From assembly GCF_029537375.1 (NCBI RefSeq), contig NZ_CP120679.1, positions 3,515,501-3,579,500 on the forward strand: a stretch of DNA of 64,000 nt, in the 5' to 3' direction. Below the pieces are notes generated by a model. That model saw only the letters and a list, made by a program, of their open reading frames with translations. It did not search any database and was not told where the DNA came from. This document shows, piece by piece, positions 44,245 through 53,068 of the stretch. Within the stretch, counting starts at the first letter, position 1; every line of letters starts with the position of its first letter. Both the position numbers and the translations under genes were made by a program. The stretch is from Bacillus sp. HSf4. Lineage in GTDB: Bacteria > Bacillota > Bacilli > Bacillales > Bacillaceae.

Positions 44245-44256
44245 ACGTTAACATTT
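44245..44256. promoter_or_regulatory. probable internal ExuR operator before uxaB
   Basis: ACGTTAACATTT is identical over 12 bases to the two ExuR-type operators before uxaC, in the gap between exuR and uxaB. GATAAAAT just upstream on the minus strand could be a -10, so uxaB-uxaA-GH28 may have its own regulated promoter. Confidence 0.55.
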
Positions 44257-44276
44257 TATCGCGATCAATGAAGATG

Positions 44277-45275
44277 CTATAATCTCATCACTGAATTCCG
44301 AATGATCAGCTCTGTGCTGAGCAGCGTCTGCCTTGTTTCTGTACGCGAATTTTCAATCAGGGAAAGCAGGCTCTCTGCTCCGATCATGCTGATTTTTTCC
44401 GTCGGTTTTTTAACCGTTGTCAAAGACGGTGTCGTATAAGCCGAAAAACCTATATCATCAAAGCCGATAATCGACATGTCCTCCGGGCAGCGTTTACCGT
44501 TGGCATAAAGGGCATTCATTGCACCGATCGCCATATCATCATTCGCGCAAAACAGGGCCGTCGGAGGCTGTTCCAGCTTAAGAAGCGCTTCCATTGCGCT
44601 ATAGCCGCTTTTCATCGTATAGTCGCCGCGAAGCATATATTCGCTCTTCGCCGGAAGATCATGTGTGTGAAGTGCGCGGAGAAAACCAGCTTTTCTTTCC
44701 TGGGAAGATTTAAAACCTTCTTTTCCCTGAACCATCGCAATCCGTGTATGGCCGTTTTCGATGAAATGCGATGCCGCAAGATTCGCTCCTTCGTTTTCAT
44801 TCGCGACGATATTCATGACGGACTGCTCCTCAATTTTTCTGTTCAGCACGACAACCGGAATCTCCTGTTTCAGCACATGATCGAGAAAAGCCTGATCCCG
44901 TTCGCTTTGGCTGATTAAAATAACGCCGTCATAGCGGTTGCGGTGAATGGAAGAAAAGTCATGGTAATCGTCGATCCCCCTGACAAACATGTTGTAGTTT
45001 TCATCGATCACTTTGTTGACGCCGCGGAGAATGTCGGCAAAAAAGCTCGAAGACGTCCCGTCAGTCAGGCTTGTCAAAAACAGGCCGATCGTAAACGACT
45101 TTTGCGTGACAAGGCTTTTCGCATTGAAATTCGGTTTATAATTCATTTCGGCTGCGATATCGAGTATTTTCTGTTTCGTTTTTTCTTTAATCAGCGGACT
45201 GTTATTGAGCGCTCTGGATACTGTGGTGTGTGATACATTCGCCAGCCTGGCGATATCTTTAATCGTTACTGACAT
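44277..45275 (-). CDS. exuR: LacI-family regulator ExuR
   Basis: A 332-residue LacI/GalR repressor: helix-turn-helix VTIKDIARLANVSHTTVSRALN, hinge, and periplasmic-binding-like effector domain. By operon position it matches ExuR, the hexuronate repressor. ATG 45275 after AAGGCGGG gives MSVTIKDIA; an upstream in-frame start is unsupported. Operators with the LacI-type central AACGTT lie before uxaC and uxaB. A palindrome TGATAC-N7-GTATCA (about 45303-45321) in the gap upstream is unexplained. Confidence 0.88.
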   Translation of the reverse strand: MSVTIKDIARLANVSHTTVSRALNNSPLIKEKTKQKILDIAAEMNYKPNFNAKSLVTQKSFTIGLFLTSLTDGTSSSFFADILRGVNKVIDENYNMFVRGIDDYHDFSSIHRNRYDGVILISQSERDQAFLDHVLKQEIPVVVLNRKIEEQSVMNIVANENEGANLAASHFIENGHTRIAMVQGKEGFKSSQERKAGFLRALHTHDLPAKSEYMLRGDYTMKSGYSAMEALLKLEQPPTALFCANDDMAIGAMNALYANGKRCPEDMSIIGFDDIGFSAYTTPSLTTVKKPTEKISMIGAESLLSLIENSRTETRQTLLSTELIIRNSVMRL

Positions 45276-45353
45276 TGTTTTTAACCCGCCTTTTTCCTGC
45301 TGTTGATACCAACAGTGTATCACAAGAAGAGCGCCTTTTAGAAAGAATTTCCG

Positions 45354-46742
45354 CTATTGCCTGGACTCAATCTCAAGCACCATTTCGGCGTGCCTCTGGT
45401 CTGTCAGGCGGTATAAATAGCCGAGCACAAGCATGGCGAGAGACAGGGCGACCGCCGGATATAAAAGGAGAATCGCTTTAATGCCGAGAAGCGTCCCCGT
45501 TTTTTGGGCAGCATTCGGGACATAGCCGACGATGCTGAGCCCGATCCCCGAAAGAAACCCTGAAAGCGACTGGGCCAGCTTTCTGGAGAAATTGAACAAT
45601 GAATAGACGGTTCCTTCTTTCCGCTCCCCGGTCCGCCATTGTCCGTAATCGATCGCGTCTGATACAAAGGCCCAGGTGATGCCGTTCGGAATGCTGATTC
45701 CGATAAAGGCGATGCTTGCAAGAAGCGTAAATAAAATCACATTGCTCGGCATCGCGAAGTTGATAATGTCAGCCGTGACAGAGATCGCAAGACCGAGGAT
45801 CGCGGTCTTCTTTTTGCCGAACTTTTTGACAAGCTTCGGCAGCATCATGACGCCGATAAAGGATGAACCGATAATAATGAAGTTCATCGACGCCATCAGC
45901 TCGGCATTGCCGAGGTTGTATTCGGCGAAGTAGACGAGCATCGCAGATTTGAGATTGTACGCGGAAATCGTAAAAATCGTCATGAAAATCAATGTAAGGA
46001 GCGGTTTGTTTGTAAAAAACGTTTTTGAAATGGCCTTGAGCGTCACTTTTTCATTGTTATATGTCTGATCCTTGACGATAATTCTCTCCCGGCAGTTCCG
46101 GTAGCAAATGTAGAAAAACAGCACGCCCAAAAGCGACATCAATCCCATGACGACCGGATATCCGACGGCAGGGTTGTCAAATCTGACGATCATCGGAATG
46201 ACGACAATGCTCGTCACAAAAAGGGCGCCGAGGCTTCCGGCCTGACGGAAGGAAGCGAGCGATGTCCGTTCCACCGAATTTTGCGTGATGGCGGCGCCGA
46301 GCGATCCGTAAGGGATGTTGACAAATGAATACCCCAGCCCCCAAAGCATGTATGATGCGTAAGCGTAAATCAATTTGCCTGTCGGCGAAAGGTTTGGCGA
46401 AATAAATGTCAAAACAGTCAAAATCGCGAGCACAATGCTTCCATATAACAAATACGGCCTGAATTTCCCCTTTGGCCCGATGTTCTTCCGGTAATCGATC
46501 GATGTCCCCACAATCGGATCTACGACAGCGGCGAAAAGCTTGCTCACAAGAAAAATGCCTCCTGCCGCAGCAGCGGGAATCCCGGCTACATCCGTAAAAA
46601 ATTTCAGCAAATACAGCTGTCCGAGGTCAAACATGAATCCGTTCCCAAAATCTCCGAAGCCATAAGAAACTTTTTCTTTTAAACTTAATTTCTCCTGGGT
46701 GGCGACGACTGTTTCAGTTTGTTTGTTCGTCTGTATTTCCAT
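45354..46742 (-). CDS. exuM: hexuronate symporter, GPH family (YjmB/ExuM)
   Basis: A 462-residue glycoside-pentoside-hexuronide (MelB-like) cation symporter with 12 membrane helices; VSYGFGDFGNGFMFD near the start and DAIDYGQWRTGERKEG are family signatures. It would bring galacturonate or short oligogalacturonides into the cell. It follows uxaC by 30 bases as yjmB does in B. subtilis. GAGGAGCTG precedes the start. Confidence 0.88.
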   Translation of the reverse strand: MEIQTNKQTETVVATQEKLSLKEKVSYGFGDFGNGFMFDLGQLYLLKFFTDVAGIPAAAAGGIFLVSKLFAAVVDPIVGTSIDYRKNIGPKGKFRPYLLYGSIVLAILTVLTFISPNLSPTGKLIYAYASYMLWGLGYSFVNIPYGSLGAAITQNSVERTSLASFRQAGSLGALFVTSIVVIPMIVRFDNPAVGYPVVMGLMSLLGVLFFYICYRNCRERIIVKDQTYNNEKVTLKAISKTFFTNKPLLTLIFMTIFTISAYNLKSAMLVYFAEYNLGNAELMASMNFIIIGSSFIGVMMLPKLVKKFGKKKTAILGLAISVTADIINFAMPSNVILFTLLASIAFIGISIPNGITWAFVSDAIDYGQWRTGERKEGTVYSLFNFSRKLAQSLSGFLSGIGLSIVGYVPNAAQKTGTLLGIKAILLLYPAVALSLAMLVLGYLYRLTDQRHAEMVLEIESRQ

Positions 46743-46772
46743 GGGAATGCAGCTCCTCTAGTTCATTTTGTC

Positions 46773-48197
46773 TTATTTCACATTCAAGCGGTCTTTCACC
46801 TCAAATTGAAAATATTCCTTTGCATTGTGATAGCAGATTCCTTTGACAATCCGCCCGAGCAGGTCAATGTCGTCCGGGGCTTCGCCTTTTTCCGCCCAGT
46901 CACCGATGATATCGCAGAGCAGGCGCCTGAAATATTCGTGTCTTGTATAAGAAAGAAAGCTGCGCGAATCGGTGAGCATTCCGATAAAACGGCTCAGCAA
47001 TCCGATGTTTGCGAGTGATGTCATTTGTTGGAGCATGCCGTCCTTCGTATCGTTGAACCACCACGCGGTCCCATGCTGCATTTTCCCCGGGATTCGCCCG
47101 TCCTGAAAGCTTCCGCACAAACTGGATATCACGACATAATCACGGGGGTTCAAAGAGTACAGAATCGTTTTTGGCAGGGCATCTTTTTGATCAAGGGAAT
47201 CGAGAAAACGGCATAAAGGTTTTGAAATATCCTGATCATTGATGGCGTCATAGCCTGTATCAGGGCCGAGCTTTTCATACATTTTGCTGCTGTTGTTTCG
47301 GAGCGCATTAATATGGAGCTGCATCGCCCAGCCTTTTTCTGCGTAATAGGTTCCCAGAACATGGAGTGTATACGATTTAAATCTGCATTCTTCTTCCTCC
47401 GTCACCCGTTCGCCGTTCATCGCCTTGGCGAAAATCGGCCGCACTTCTTTTTCATCTGTTTCCACATACATCATTTCATTGATCGCATGGTCGGAAATTC
47501 GGCCGCCTGCCTCATGGAAAAAATCAACTCTGTTTTTAAGCGCTTTCAAAAATTCGTCATAATCGTCAATTGCCATCGAACTTGCTGCCTCAAGCTTTTT
47601 CACCCAGCCGGAAAACCCTTCCTGATTGATTTCCAGGGCCTTGTCAGGCCTGAAACCAGGTAAAACGCTTACATTGAAGTCATCTTCTTTCAGCTTGAGA
47701 TGATATTCAAGACTGTCTGTCGGATCATCCGTCGTCACGACCGCTTCAACATTTGATTTCTCAATCAAGTCCCTCGCACCAAAGCCGTCTCCGTTCAGCT
47801 GTTCATTGACACGCTTCCAAATCTCCGGAGCGCTTTTTTCATCAAGCAGATCATAGATGCCGAAAAATCTTCTAAGCTCTAAATGTGTCCAATGATATAA
47901 CGGATTGCCGATCGTCATCGGCACGGTCCTGGCCCAGGCCTTGAATTTTTCTTCATCAGGCGCATCTCCCGTGATATATGCCTCGGCTATTCCGTTGGCC
48001 CGCATCGCTCTCCACTTGTAATGGTCACCGTACAGCCATACTTCGGTGATATTGTTGAAGGTCTTGTTTTCGTAAATCTCTTTTGGACTTAAATGGCAGT
48101 GGTAGTCGATGATCGGAATATCCTTGGCATACTGGTGGTACAACGTCTTCGCGGTGTCGGTTGATAGAAGAAAATCGTCGTTCAGAAACACTTTCAC
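46773..48197 (-). CDS. uxaC: uronate isomerase UxaC
   Basis: A 474-residue uronate isomerase of the amidohydrolase superfamily (galacturonate to tagaturonate, glucuronate to fructuronate). IIDYHCHLSPKEI has the HxH metal motif. First gene of the operon; start is GTG 48197 after AAGGAAGGTG. Two ExuR-type operators sit directly upstream. Confidence 0.93.
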   Translation of the reverse strand: MKVFLNDDFLLSTDTAKTLYHQYAKDIPIIDYHCHLSPKEIYENKTFNNITEVWLYGDHYKWRAMRANGIAEAYITGDAPDEEKFKAWARTVPMTIGNPLYHWTHLELRRFFGIYDLLDEKSAPEIWKRVNEQLNGDGFGARDLIEKSNVEAVVTTDDPTDSLEYHLKLKEDDFNVSVLPGFRPDKALEINQEGFSGWVKKLEAASSMAIDDYDEFLKALKNRVDFFHEAGGRISDHAINEMMYVETDEKEVRPIFAKAMNGERVTEEEECRFKSYTLHVLGTYYAEKGWAMQLHINALRNNSSKMYEKLGPDTGYDAINDQDISKPLCRFLDSLDQKDALPKTILYSLNPRDYVVISSLCGSFQDGRIPGKMQHGTAWWFNDTKDGMLQQMTSLANIGLLSRFIGMLTDSRSFLSYTRHEYFRRLLCDIIGDWAEKGEAPDDIDLLGRIVKGICYHNAKEYFQFEVKDRLNVK

Positions 48198-48221
48198 TGT
48201 TTTTCACCTTCCTTTTGTTAT

Positions 48222-48273
48222 AATGTTAACGTTCACATTTTGATGGTTCAGAAAAAATGTGAACGTTAACATT
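48222..48273 (-). promoter_or_regulatory. paired ExuR-type operators of the uxaC operon
   Basis: AAAATGTGAACGTTAACATT occurs on the plus strand at 48254-48273 and, exactly inverted, at 48222-48241; the 20-base copies are separated by 12 bases. The core GAACGTTAAC has the central CG of LacI-family sites. An AT-rich TATAAAAT (about 48283-48290 on the minus strand) may be the -10, putting both operators just downstream of it. Confidence 0.75.
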
Positions 48274-48324
48274 TACTCTTATTTTATATCACCCCGATCG
48301 ATTTTTCCATTATTTTCTCATAAG

Positions 48325-48358
48325 AAAATCCCAAAACGGCTTTTCATTTTGGGATTTT
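48325..48358. terminator. terminator-like hairpin upstream of the uxaC promoter
   Basis: Stem AAAATCCCAAAA/TTTTGGGATTTT with a loop of about ten bases; on the minus strand it is followed by TTTTCTTAT. It would end any transcript coming from yvrG or from the structured block at 48365-48553. Confidence 0.75.
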
Positions 48359-48364
48359 GTCATC

Positions 48365-48553
48365 CTTTCAGCGTGACCCTCAACCCTTACAGTCTAGAAA
48401 GGCCGAGCATCGGAGCGGACTTTCGCAGGATGTGATGACGGCGGCGTTCAGGCAGGACGCCTGCGCAATTTAGCCGCCGTTCCTTTTTCTATTCGTGAGC
48501 ACCGACTTAGCAGGCCTGACAACGAACGCCAGGGTTTGTCGACACGCTGAAAG
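48365..48553. other. structured non-coding block, possible RNA or palindromic repeat element
   Basis: The 189-base block is closed by a perfect 11-bp inverted repeat, CTTTCAGCGTG (48365-48375) with CACGCTGAAAG (48543-48553), backed by AACCCT/AGGGTT (48382-48387 with 48531-48536). Inside are GAAAG...CTTTC around CCGA-GCA-TCGG, a strong ACGGCGGC (48438-48445)/GCCGCCGT (48473-48480) stem holding GCAGG-ACG-CCTGC, and TTCGT/ACGAA (48492-48496 with 48522-48526). No convincing ORF. It is GC-richer than its surroundings. It may be a structured RNA, or a dispersed MITE-like element with terminal inverted repeats. Confidence 0.5.
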
Positions 48554-48574
48554 AAGCCGCAGGCGGCTTCTTTA
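48549..48574 (-). terminator. hairpin at the yvrG stop codon
   Basis: Stem AAAGAAGCC/GGCTTCTTT with loop GCAGGC, overlapping the yvrG stop. The minus strand continues CAGCG after TTT, so termination is likely partial. Confidence 0.55.
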
Positions 48575-50317
48575 TGGCTTTTTCTTAAATTCCATCGTAA
48601 TCACCGTCCCCCGTCCGGTGCGGCTGTCGACTTGGATGCATCCGTCATGGAGGTGGACAAGCTCAAGCGAAATGGCGAGGCCGAGGCCGCTGCCTTCAGT
48701 CGCATCTTTTGTATGCGTGCCCCTGTAATAGCGGTTAAATAAGTTTGAGACGGTTTCGGAGTCCATCCCTTTGCCATTGTCTTGAATCTTGACGATGATG
48801 TATTGCTTTGATTCTTCAAGCTTCACTTTAATTTCGGTGCCTTTTGTATTATGTTTCACCGCATTGGCGAGAAGGTTTTCCAAAATCCTTTTAAACCAGC
48901 TCCGATCAATTGCAAAAGTGGTCTCCTCTTGCTGATACTCAAACGATACATGGTAGCCTTCTGAAAACGGATGCCGCTTGAACGCTTCGACAAAACTTTT
49001 TAAAAACGGCACAAGTCTGACCGGCTGGCGCTTAATTGGCAGCGCCCCGTTTTTTAATCTGTATGTCAAATTCAAATCTTCGATCAGCTGGGACATATAG
49101 TCTGATTTTTCTTTCATCGCTTGGCCGATTTCGCAAATTTCTTCTTTTGACCAGTCGTAATTCGGAGACTCAAGCATCATACTGTAGCCGTAAATCGTGC
49201 TGAGCGGCGTTTTTAAATCATGGGAGAGCCCGGCAATCCACTCTTCTCTCGTCGTCTGGATTTTTTTGCGGTTCTGCTCGTCTTTTTGCAGTGTTTCCAT
49301 CAGCTGCTCCATCGATTCAAAAACTTCGTTAAACAGCCGGTACGGCTGCTTCCTTTTCCCTTTTTTATTTCTGCTTCTCGGACGGCCCTTGCGGTTTTTC
49401 GGCTCTTCAAAACGCCCTTTCGAAAGATTGGCGATCCATTTGATCGTATGGATGATCGGCATGCCGAACCTGAAGGAATACCATAGTGTCATCACGCTCA
49501 TCAAAACGAGCAGTATGGCGATCACAAAGAGAATGATTTTTAAGGCAAGACCGATCATTGATCGGTTGAACTCATGATCCGGGTTAAAAATCGGATTCGG
49601 CGTCGCCGCGATCAGCCATTCCGTTGCGCTTAAGCGCCGGTATGAAAACTCATGTTCGTAGTTCCACGGCTTTGATTGATATTTTATAAGCTCCAGCTCA
49701 TTGATTCCCTGACTGTAGTCAATATCTTGAAAAACGGATTGTAAAAGCGTACCTTTTTCATTAAACAGATAAACGGAGCCATTATTTTTCTTAATAAAGT
49801 CAAGCGTGCTCTGTTTATAGGAAGAAATGTCTGCCAAATCCTTTTCTTCTCTCTCCAAATAGGACAGGATCGTATCGCTTTTCGACTCCCATCCGAAAAT
49901 GATGACGTAGTCCTTGTCATGAATAGACGCCGACCAAAAGTTGACCTGGTAGTCTTTAATTTTTTTTTGGTCAAAAACGGAGACCAGGTCTTCCTTCTGA
50001 TACTTTCTCTGGATTTCCGGCGGGAGATGATAGGAATAAACGGTCTCCTCTTTGCCGTTTAAGATTTGCAGCCAGCCTCCCTGCTTATCAACAGCCGCTT
50101 TCAGAATGTCTTCAACCTGCCAATTGTTATGATCGTCAACACTGATCCAAGTTTCAAACGTATCTGAAGTGGCTTTCGCCAAACCGGTATCCGCTTCGCT
50201 TTCGCTTAACCGGAGAGCGAAGAAGATTAATGATAAAAACAGAGTCGAGGCGACAAGCAGCAAGATGAGGAAAATTTGGCTGACGAAATGGACAACTAAT
50301 TTTCCCCTGAGCTTCAT
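48572..50317 (-). CDS. yvrG: sensor histidine kinase YvrG
   Basis: A 581-residue membrane histidine kinase: membrane segments at about 12-34 and 250-270 around a large extracytoplasmic sensor domain, a basic HAMP-linked stretch (KNRKGRPRSRNKKGKRK), the H-box GLSHDLKTPLSTIYGY, N-box ENLLANAVKHN and G-box GSGLGLAIS. Same length as B. subtilis YvrG, which with YvrH controls cell-surface genes. It overlaps yvrH by four bases. Confidence 0.88.
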   Translation of the reverse strand: MKLRGKLVVHFVSQIFLILLLVASTLFLSLIFFALRLSESEADTGLAKATSDTFETWISVDDHNNWQVEDILKAAVDKQGGWLQILNGKEETVYSYHLPPEIQRKYQKEDLVSVFDQKKIKDYQVNFWSASIHDKDYVIIFGWESKSDTILSYLEREEKDLADISSYKQSTLDFIKKNNGSVYLFNEKGTLLQSVFQDIDYSQGINELELIKYQSKPWNYEHEFSYRRLSATEWLIAATPNPIFNPDHEFNRSMIGLALKIILFVIAILLVLMSVMTLWYSFRFGMPIIHTIKWIANLSKGRFEEPKNRKGRPRSRNKKGKRKQPYRLFNEVFESMEQLMETLQKDEQNRKKIQTTREEWIAGLSHDLKTPLSTIYGYSMMLESPNYDWSKEEICEIGQAMKEKSDYMSQLIEDLNLTYRLKNGALPIKRQPVRLVPFLKSFVEAFKRHPFSEGYHVSFEYQQEETTFAIDRSWFKRILENLLANAVKHNTKGTEIKVKLEESKQYIIVKIQDNGKGMDSETVSNLFNRYYRGTHTKDATEGSGLGLAISLELVHLHDGCIQVDSRTGRGTVITMEFKKKP

Positions 50318-51042
50318 CCTTCACTCTCATTTCTTGCAGGGTTTGGCATGAATTTATAGCCCAATCCGCGAATGGTGACGATATACTCCGGATTGCTCGG
50401 GTCTTTTTCGATTTTCTCTCTCAGCTTTCTGATATGCACCATGACAGTGTTGCTGTCGCCGTAAGAAGGAACCCCCCACACCTTCTCATAGATTTGATCC
50501 TTTGAAAGCACCCTGTTCGGATGATCGCAAAAGTATTGCAGAAGCTGAAGAAGCTGTGCTGAACAGTTGACGGCTTCACCGTCAACGATAAGCTCCGCGA
50601 AGTCAGGGTGAAAAGTAAAGCGGTCATATTCGTAGGCTGAAGACGCCGCAGCAGCAGCGACTTCTTTATGTATGTAGGTTCTCTTTAAATGAGCTTTAAT
50701 TCTGGCAATAAGCTCCAGCGGATTAAACGGTTTTGTAATATAGTCATCCGCACCGTAGGCAAATCCGGAAAGCTTATCAAGATCAGACGTTTTCGCCGTC
50801 AGAAAAAAGATCGGGGCATTTGTGTGCCGTTTGATTTCAGGTGATATATCAAACCCGGTCTGTCCCGGCATCATGACATCAAGCAGAATTAAATGTACGG
50901 TTTCTTTTTTTACGATTTCCAGTGCCTCTTCTGCGCTGTTTGCAGTCAGCACTTCGTTGAAGCCTTCTTTCGTCAGGACGCGCTTCACCATTTGAACAAT
51001 GGCATCTTCATCATCCACAATCAAAATCGCTGCATTTTCCAC
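50314..51042 (-). CDS. yvrH: response regulator YvrH
   Basis: A 242-residue OmpR-type response regulator: DDED pair, phospho-Asp in LLDVMMPGQTG, Lys in TKPFNP, and a winged helix ending in RGLGYKF. Residues about 125-135 contain an alanine-rich linker (KEVAAAAASSAYEY). Forms a coupled pair with yvrG. In B. subtilis the sigO genes yvrI/yvrHa and oxdC follow; they are absent here. Confidence 0.88.
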   Translation of the reverse strand: MENAAILIVDDEDAIVQMVKRVLTKEGFNEVLTANSAEEALEIVKKETVHLILLDVMMPGQTGFDISPEIKRHTNAPIFFLTAKTSDLDKLSGFAYGADDYITKPFNPLELIARIKAHLKRTYIHKEVAAAAASSAYEYDRFTFHPDFAELIVDGEAVNCSAQLLQLLQYFCDHPNRVLSKDQIYEKVWGVPSYGDSNTVMVHIRKLREKIEKDPSNPEYIVTIRGLGYKFMPNPARNESEG

Positions 51043-51187
51043 TATCCTTCTTTCCTTTCTCTCTATATCATGTTTGTTATATCCTCATCTTACCATCTAT
51101 CTTATCTATATCGGCAGCCATTTTTATATTTTAAAGTAAAAATAAACTTTTTTAGTAATCATTTATTCCATTGGATAATGATTGGAA

Positions 51188-51217
51188 TAAAAAAACAGAC
51201 ACCATTTCGATGTCTGT
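51188..51217 (-). terminator. fhuC terminator
   Basis: Stem ACAGACA/TGTCTGT with a 9-base loop followed on the minus strand by seven T, at the fhuC stop. Confidence 0.8.
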
Positions 51218-52029
51218 CATCCGGTGGCAAGCTTTTGATCCTCCGCTTTTGGCAAAAGGTCGTAAGTCAAACACACCGGCTTGCCTGTGCGCGGATCGGC
51301 TACGATCTCCGCGTCGATTTGAAATACCTCTTTTAACACTTCTCGTGTCATCACTTCATGCGGCTCTCCCTCTTTAATGATCGCGCCGCTGTTCATAGCC
51401 ACCATATGATGGGCAAAACGGGCGGCATGATTCAGGTCATGGATGACCATCAAAATCGTTCTGCCTTCTTCCTGATTCAGTTTCTCCAATAATTTTAAAA
51501 TATCGAGCTGGTGCGCCAAATCCAAATAGGTCGTCGGTTCATCAAGCAGCAGCAAATCCGTCTCCTGTGCGAGCGCCATCGCTATCCAGACGCGCTGGCG
51601 CTGCCCGCCTGACAGGGCTTCAATCGGCCGTTCATAAAACGGCAGCATTCCCGTGACCTGAAGCGCCCACTCGATCATGCGGCGGTCGCGATCCGTCAGT
51701 CTGCCGATCCCTTTTTGGTGCGGAAAACGACCGTAGGAGACAAGTTCATACACGGTCAGCCCGCCGGGTGCTTCAGGTGTTTGCGGCAGAATCGCCATTT
51801 GTTTGGCGATCTCTTTCGTCGACAGCTGATGAATCGCCTTGCCATTCAAATAAACGGCGCCTGTTTTCGGCCGCTGTATTCTCGCCAAGGTCTTGAGAAT
51901 CGTTGACTTGCCGCAGCCGTTCGGTCCGATCATAGTCGTGACTTTCCCTTTTGGAATATTGAGATTTAGGTTTTCGACGATGGTTTGTTCCCCATAGGCA
52001 ATCCCCAGCCCGTTTGCAGAAAGCGACAC
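51217..52029 (-). CDS. fhuC: ferrichrome-type ABC importer ATPase FhuC
   Basis: A 270-residue siderophore ABC ATPase: Walker A GPNGCGKST, signature ALSGGQRQRVW, Walker B DLLLLDEPTTYLD. It powers FhuB/FhuG uptake of hydroxamate siderophores. Last gene of fhuBGC; 19 bases behind fhuG. Confidence 0.92.
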   Translation of the reverse strand: MSLSANGLGIAYGEQTIVENLNLNIPKGKVTTMIGPNGCGKSTILKTLARIQRPKTGAVYLNGKAIHQLSTKEIAKQMAILPQTPEAPGGLTVYELVSYGRFPHQKGIGRLTDRDRRMIEWALQVTGMLPFYERPIEALSGGQRQRVWIAMALAQETDLLLLDEPTTYLDLAHQLDILKLLEKLNQEEGRTILMVIHDLNHAARFAHHMVAMNSGAIIKEGEPHEVMTREVLKEVFQIDAEIVADPRTGKPVCLTYDLLPKAEDQKLATG

Positions 52030-52048
52030 CTTGCAATCTTCCCTTCTT

Positions 52049-53068
52049 TTAGTTTGTTTTCATAAGCAAGTAAATAAAGTACGGCGCTCCTAAAGCGGCG
52101 ATGACAAGCCCCACGGGAATTTCCGAAGGCGAAAGAACCACCCTGCCGATCAAATCGGCCAGCAAAAAGAGCAATGCACCGGTCAACGCAGACGCCGGTA
52201 TGAGAAGCTGATGCTTCGGGCCGACAAGCCTTCTGGCGATATGCGGGGCAACAAGACCGAGAAAGGTAATATTGCCGCCCGCGGCCACACAGGCGCCGCT
52301 GAGGGCTGCCGCCGCCAGGAGCAGTGTGCGCCGCTCTTTTTCCACGGCCGTTCCAAGGCCTACAGCGATCTGGTCGCCAAGGTTCAGGACATTTAAATAG
52401 CGCGCTTTATAAAAGATAAACGGGATCAGTACGGCAATCCACGGTAAGATGGCGGATACAAAGTTCCAATTTGCGTTCCAGATGTTTCCTGACAGCCATA
52501 CAGCGGCCTGCATAAAATCATTCGGGTCCATTTTCAGCTGCAGCAGCAAAATTGCCGCGTTGAACGCCGCATTGACCCCGATTCCGACCAAAACAAGGCG
52601 CACCGGGTCAAGCCCCTTTTTCCACGCCAGCACATAGACAAGGATGACCGCGACACAGGCGCCCAAAAATGCAAAAATCGGCAAAGAAAAAATCGTGCTT
52701 GTCTGCAGGTTGTCGGTTGTGCCCTGGAAAAAGAAGATGAACACGACAACGGCAAAGCCCGCTCCGGCATTGATCCCCAAGATTCCCGGATCAGCCAGAT
52801 CGTTTTGGGAAACACCCTGCCAGACGGCGCCGGCTGCGGCAATCCCTGCGCCGATCAGCATGGCGAGCAACATCCGGGGCAGCCGGAATTCAAACAGCAC
52901 AAGTTCATCCTGCGGTGTTCCGCCGCCGAATAACGTTTTCAAGGCATCCAGCGGGGCTATACGTATTTCCCCCGTATTCATGCTTAGTAAAAATATTGCA
53001 AAGATCAGTGCGGCCATGATCAGCATCACCACTGCCGCACGGCTGCTTTTTTTCTTGATCGTCTCCAT
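52049..53068 (-). CDS. fhuG: ferrichrome-type ABC importer permease FhuG
   Basis: A 339-residue FecCD-family permease, about nine to ten membrane helices; AGAVWQGVSQNDLADPGILGINAGAG and GNITFLGLVAPHIAR are the family stretches. Forms a heterodimer with FhuB. It begins at the fhuB stop with a one-base overlap. Confidence 0.92.
   Translation of the reverse strand: METIKKKSSRAAVVMLIMAALIFAIFLLSMNTGEIRIAPLDALKTLFGGGTPQDELVLFEFRLPRMLLAMLIGAGIAAAGAVWQGVSQNDLADPGILGINAGAGFAVVVFIFFFQGTTDNLQTSTIFSLPIFAFLGACVAVILVYVLAWKKGLDPVRLVLVGIGVNAAFNAAILLLQLKMDPNDFMQAAVWLSGNIWNANWNFVSAILPWIAVLIPFIFYKARYLNVLNLGDQIAVGLGTAVEKERRTLLLAAAALSGACVAAGGNITFLGLVAPHIARRLVGPKHQLLIPASALTGALLFLLADLIGRVVLSPSEIPVGLVIAALGAPYFIYLLMKTN

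Noticed and set aside
48495..48728. 77-codon plus-strand frame across the structured block and the end of yvrG
   Set aside because: It is antisense to yvrG, has no ribosome site and no family resemblance.
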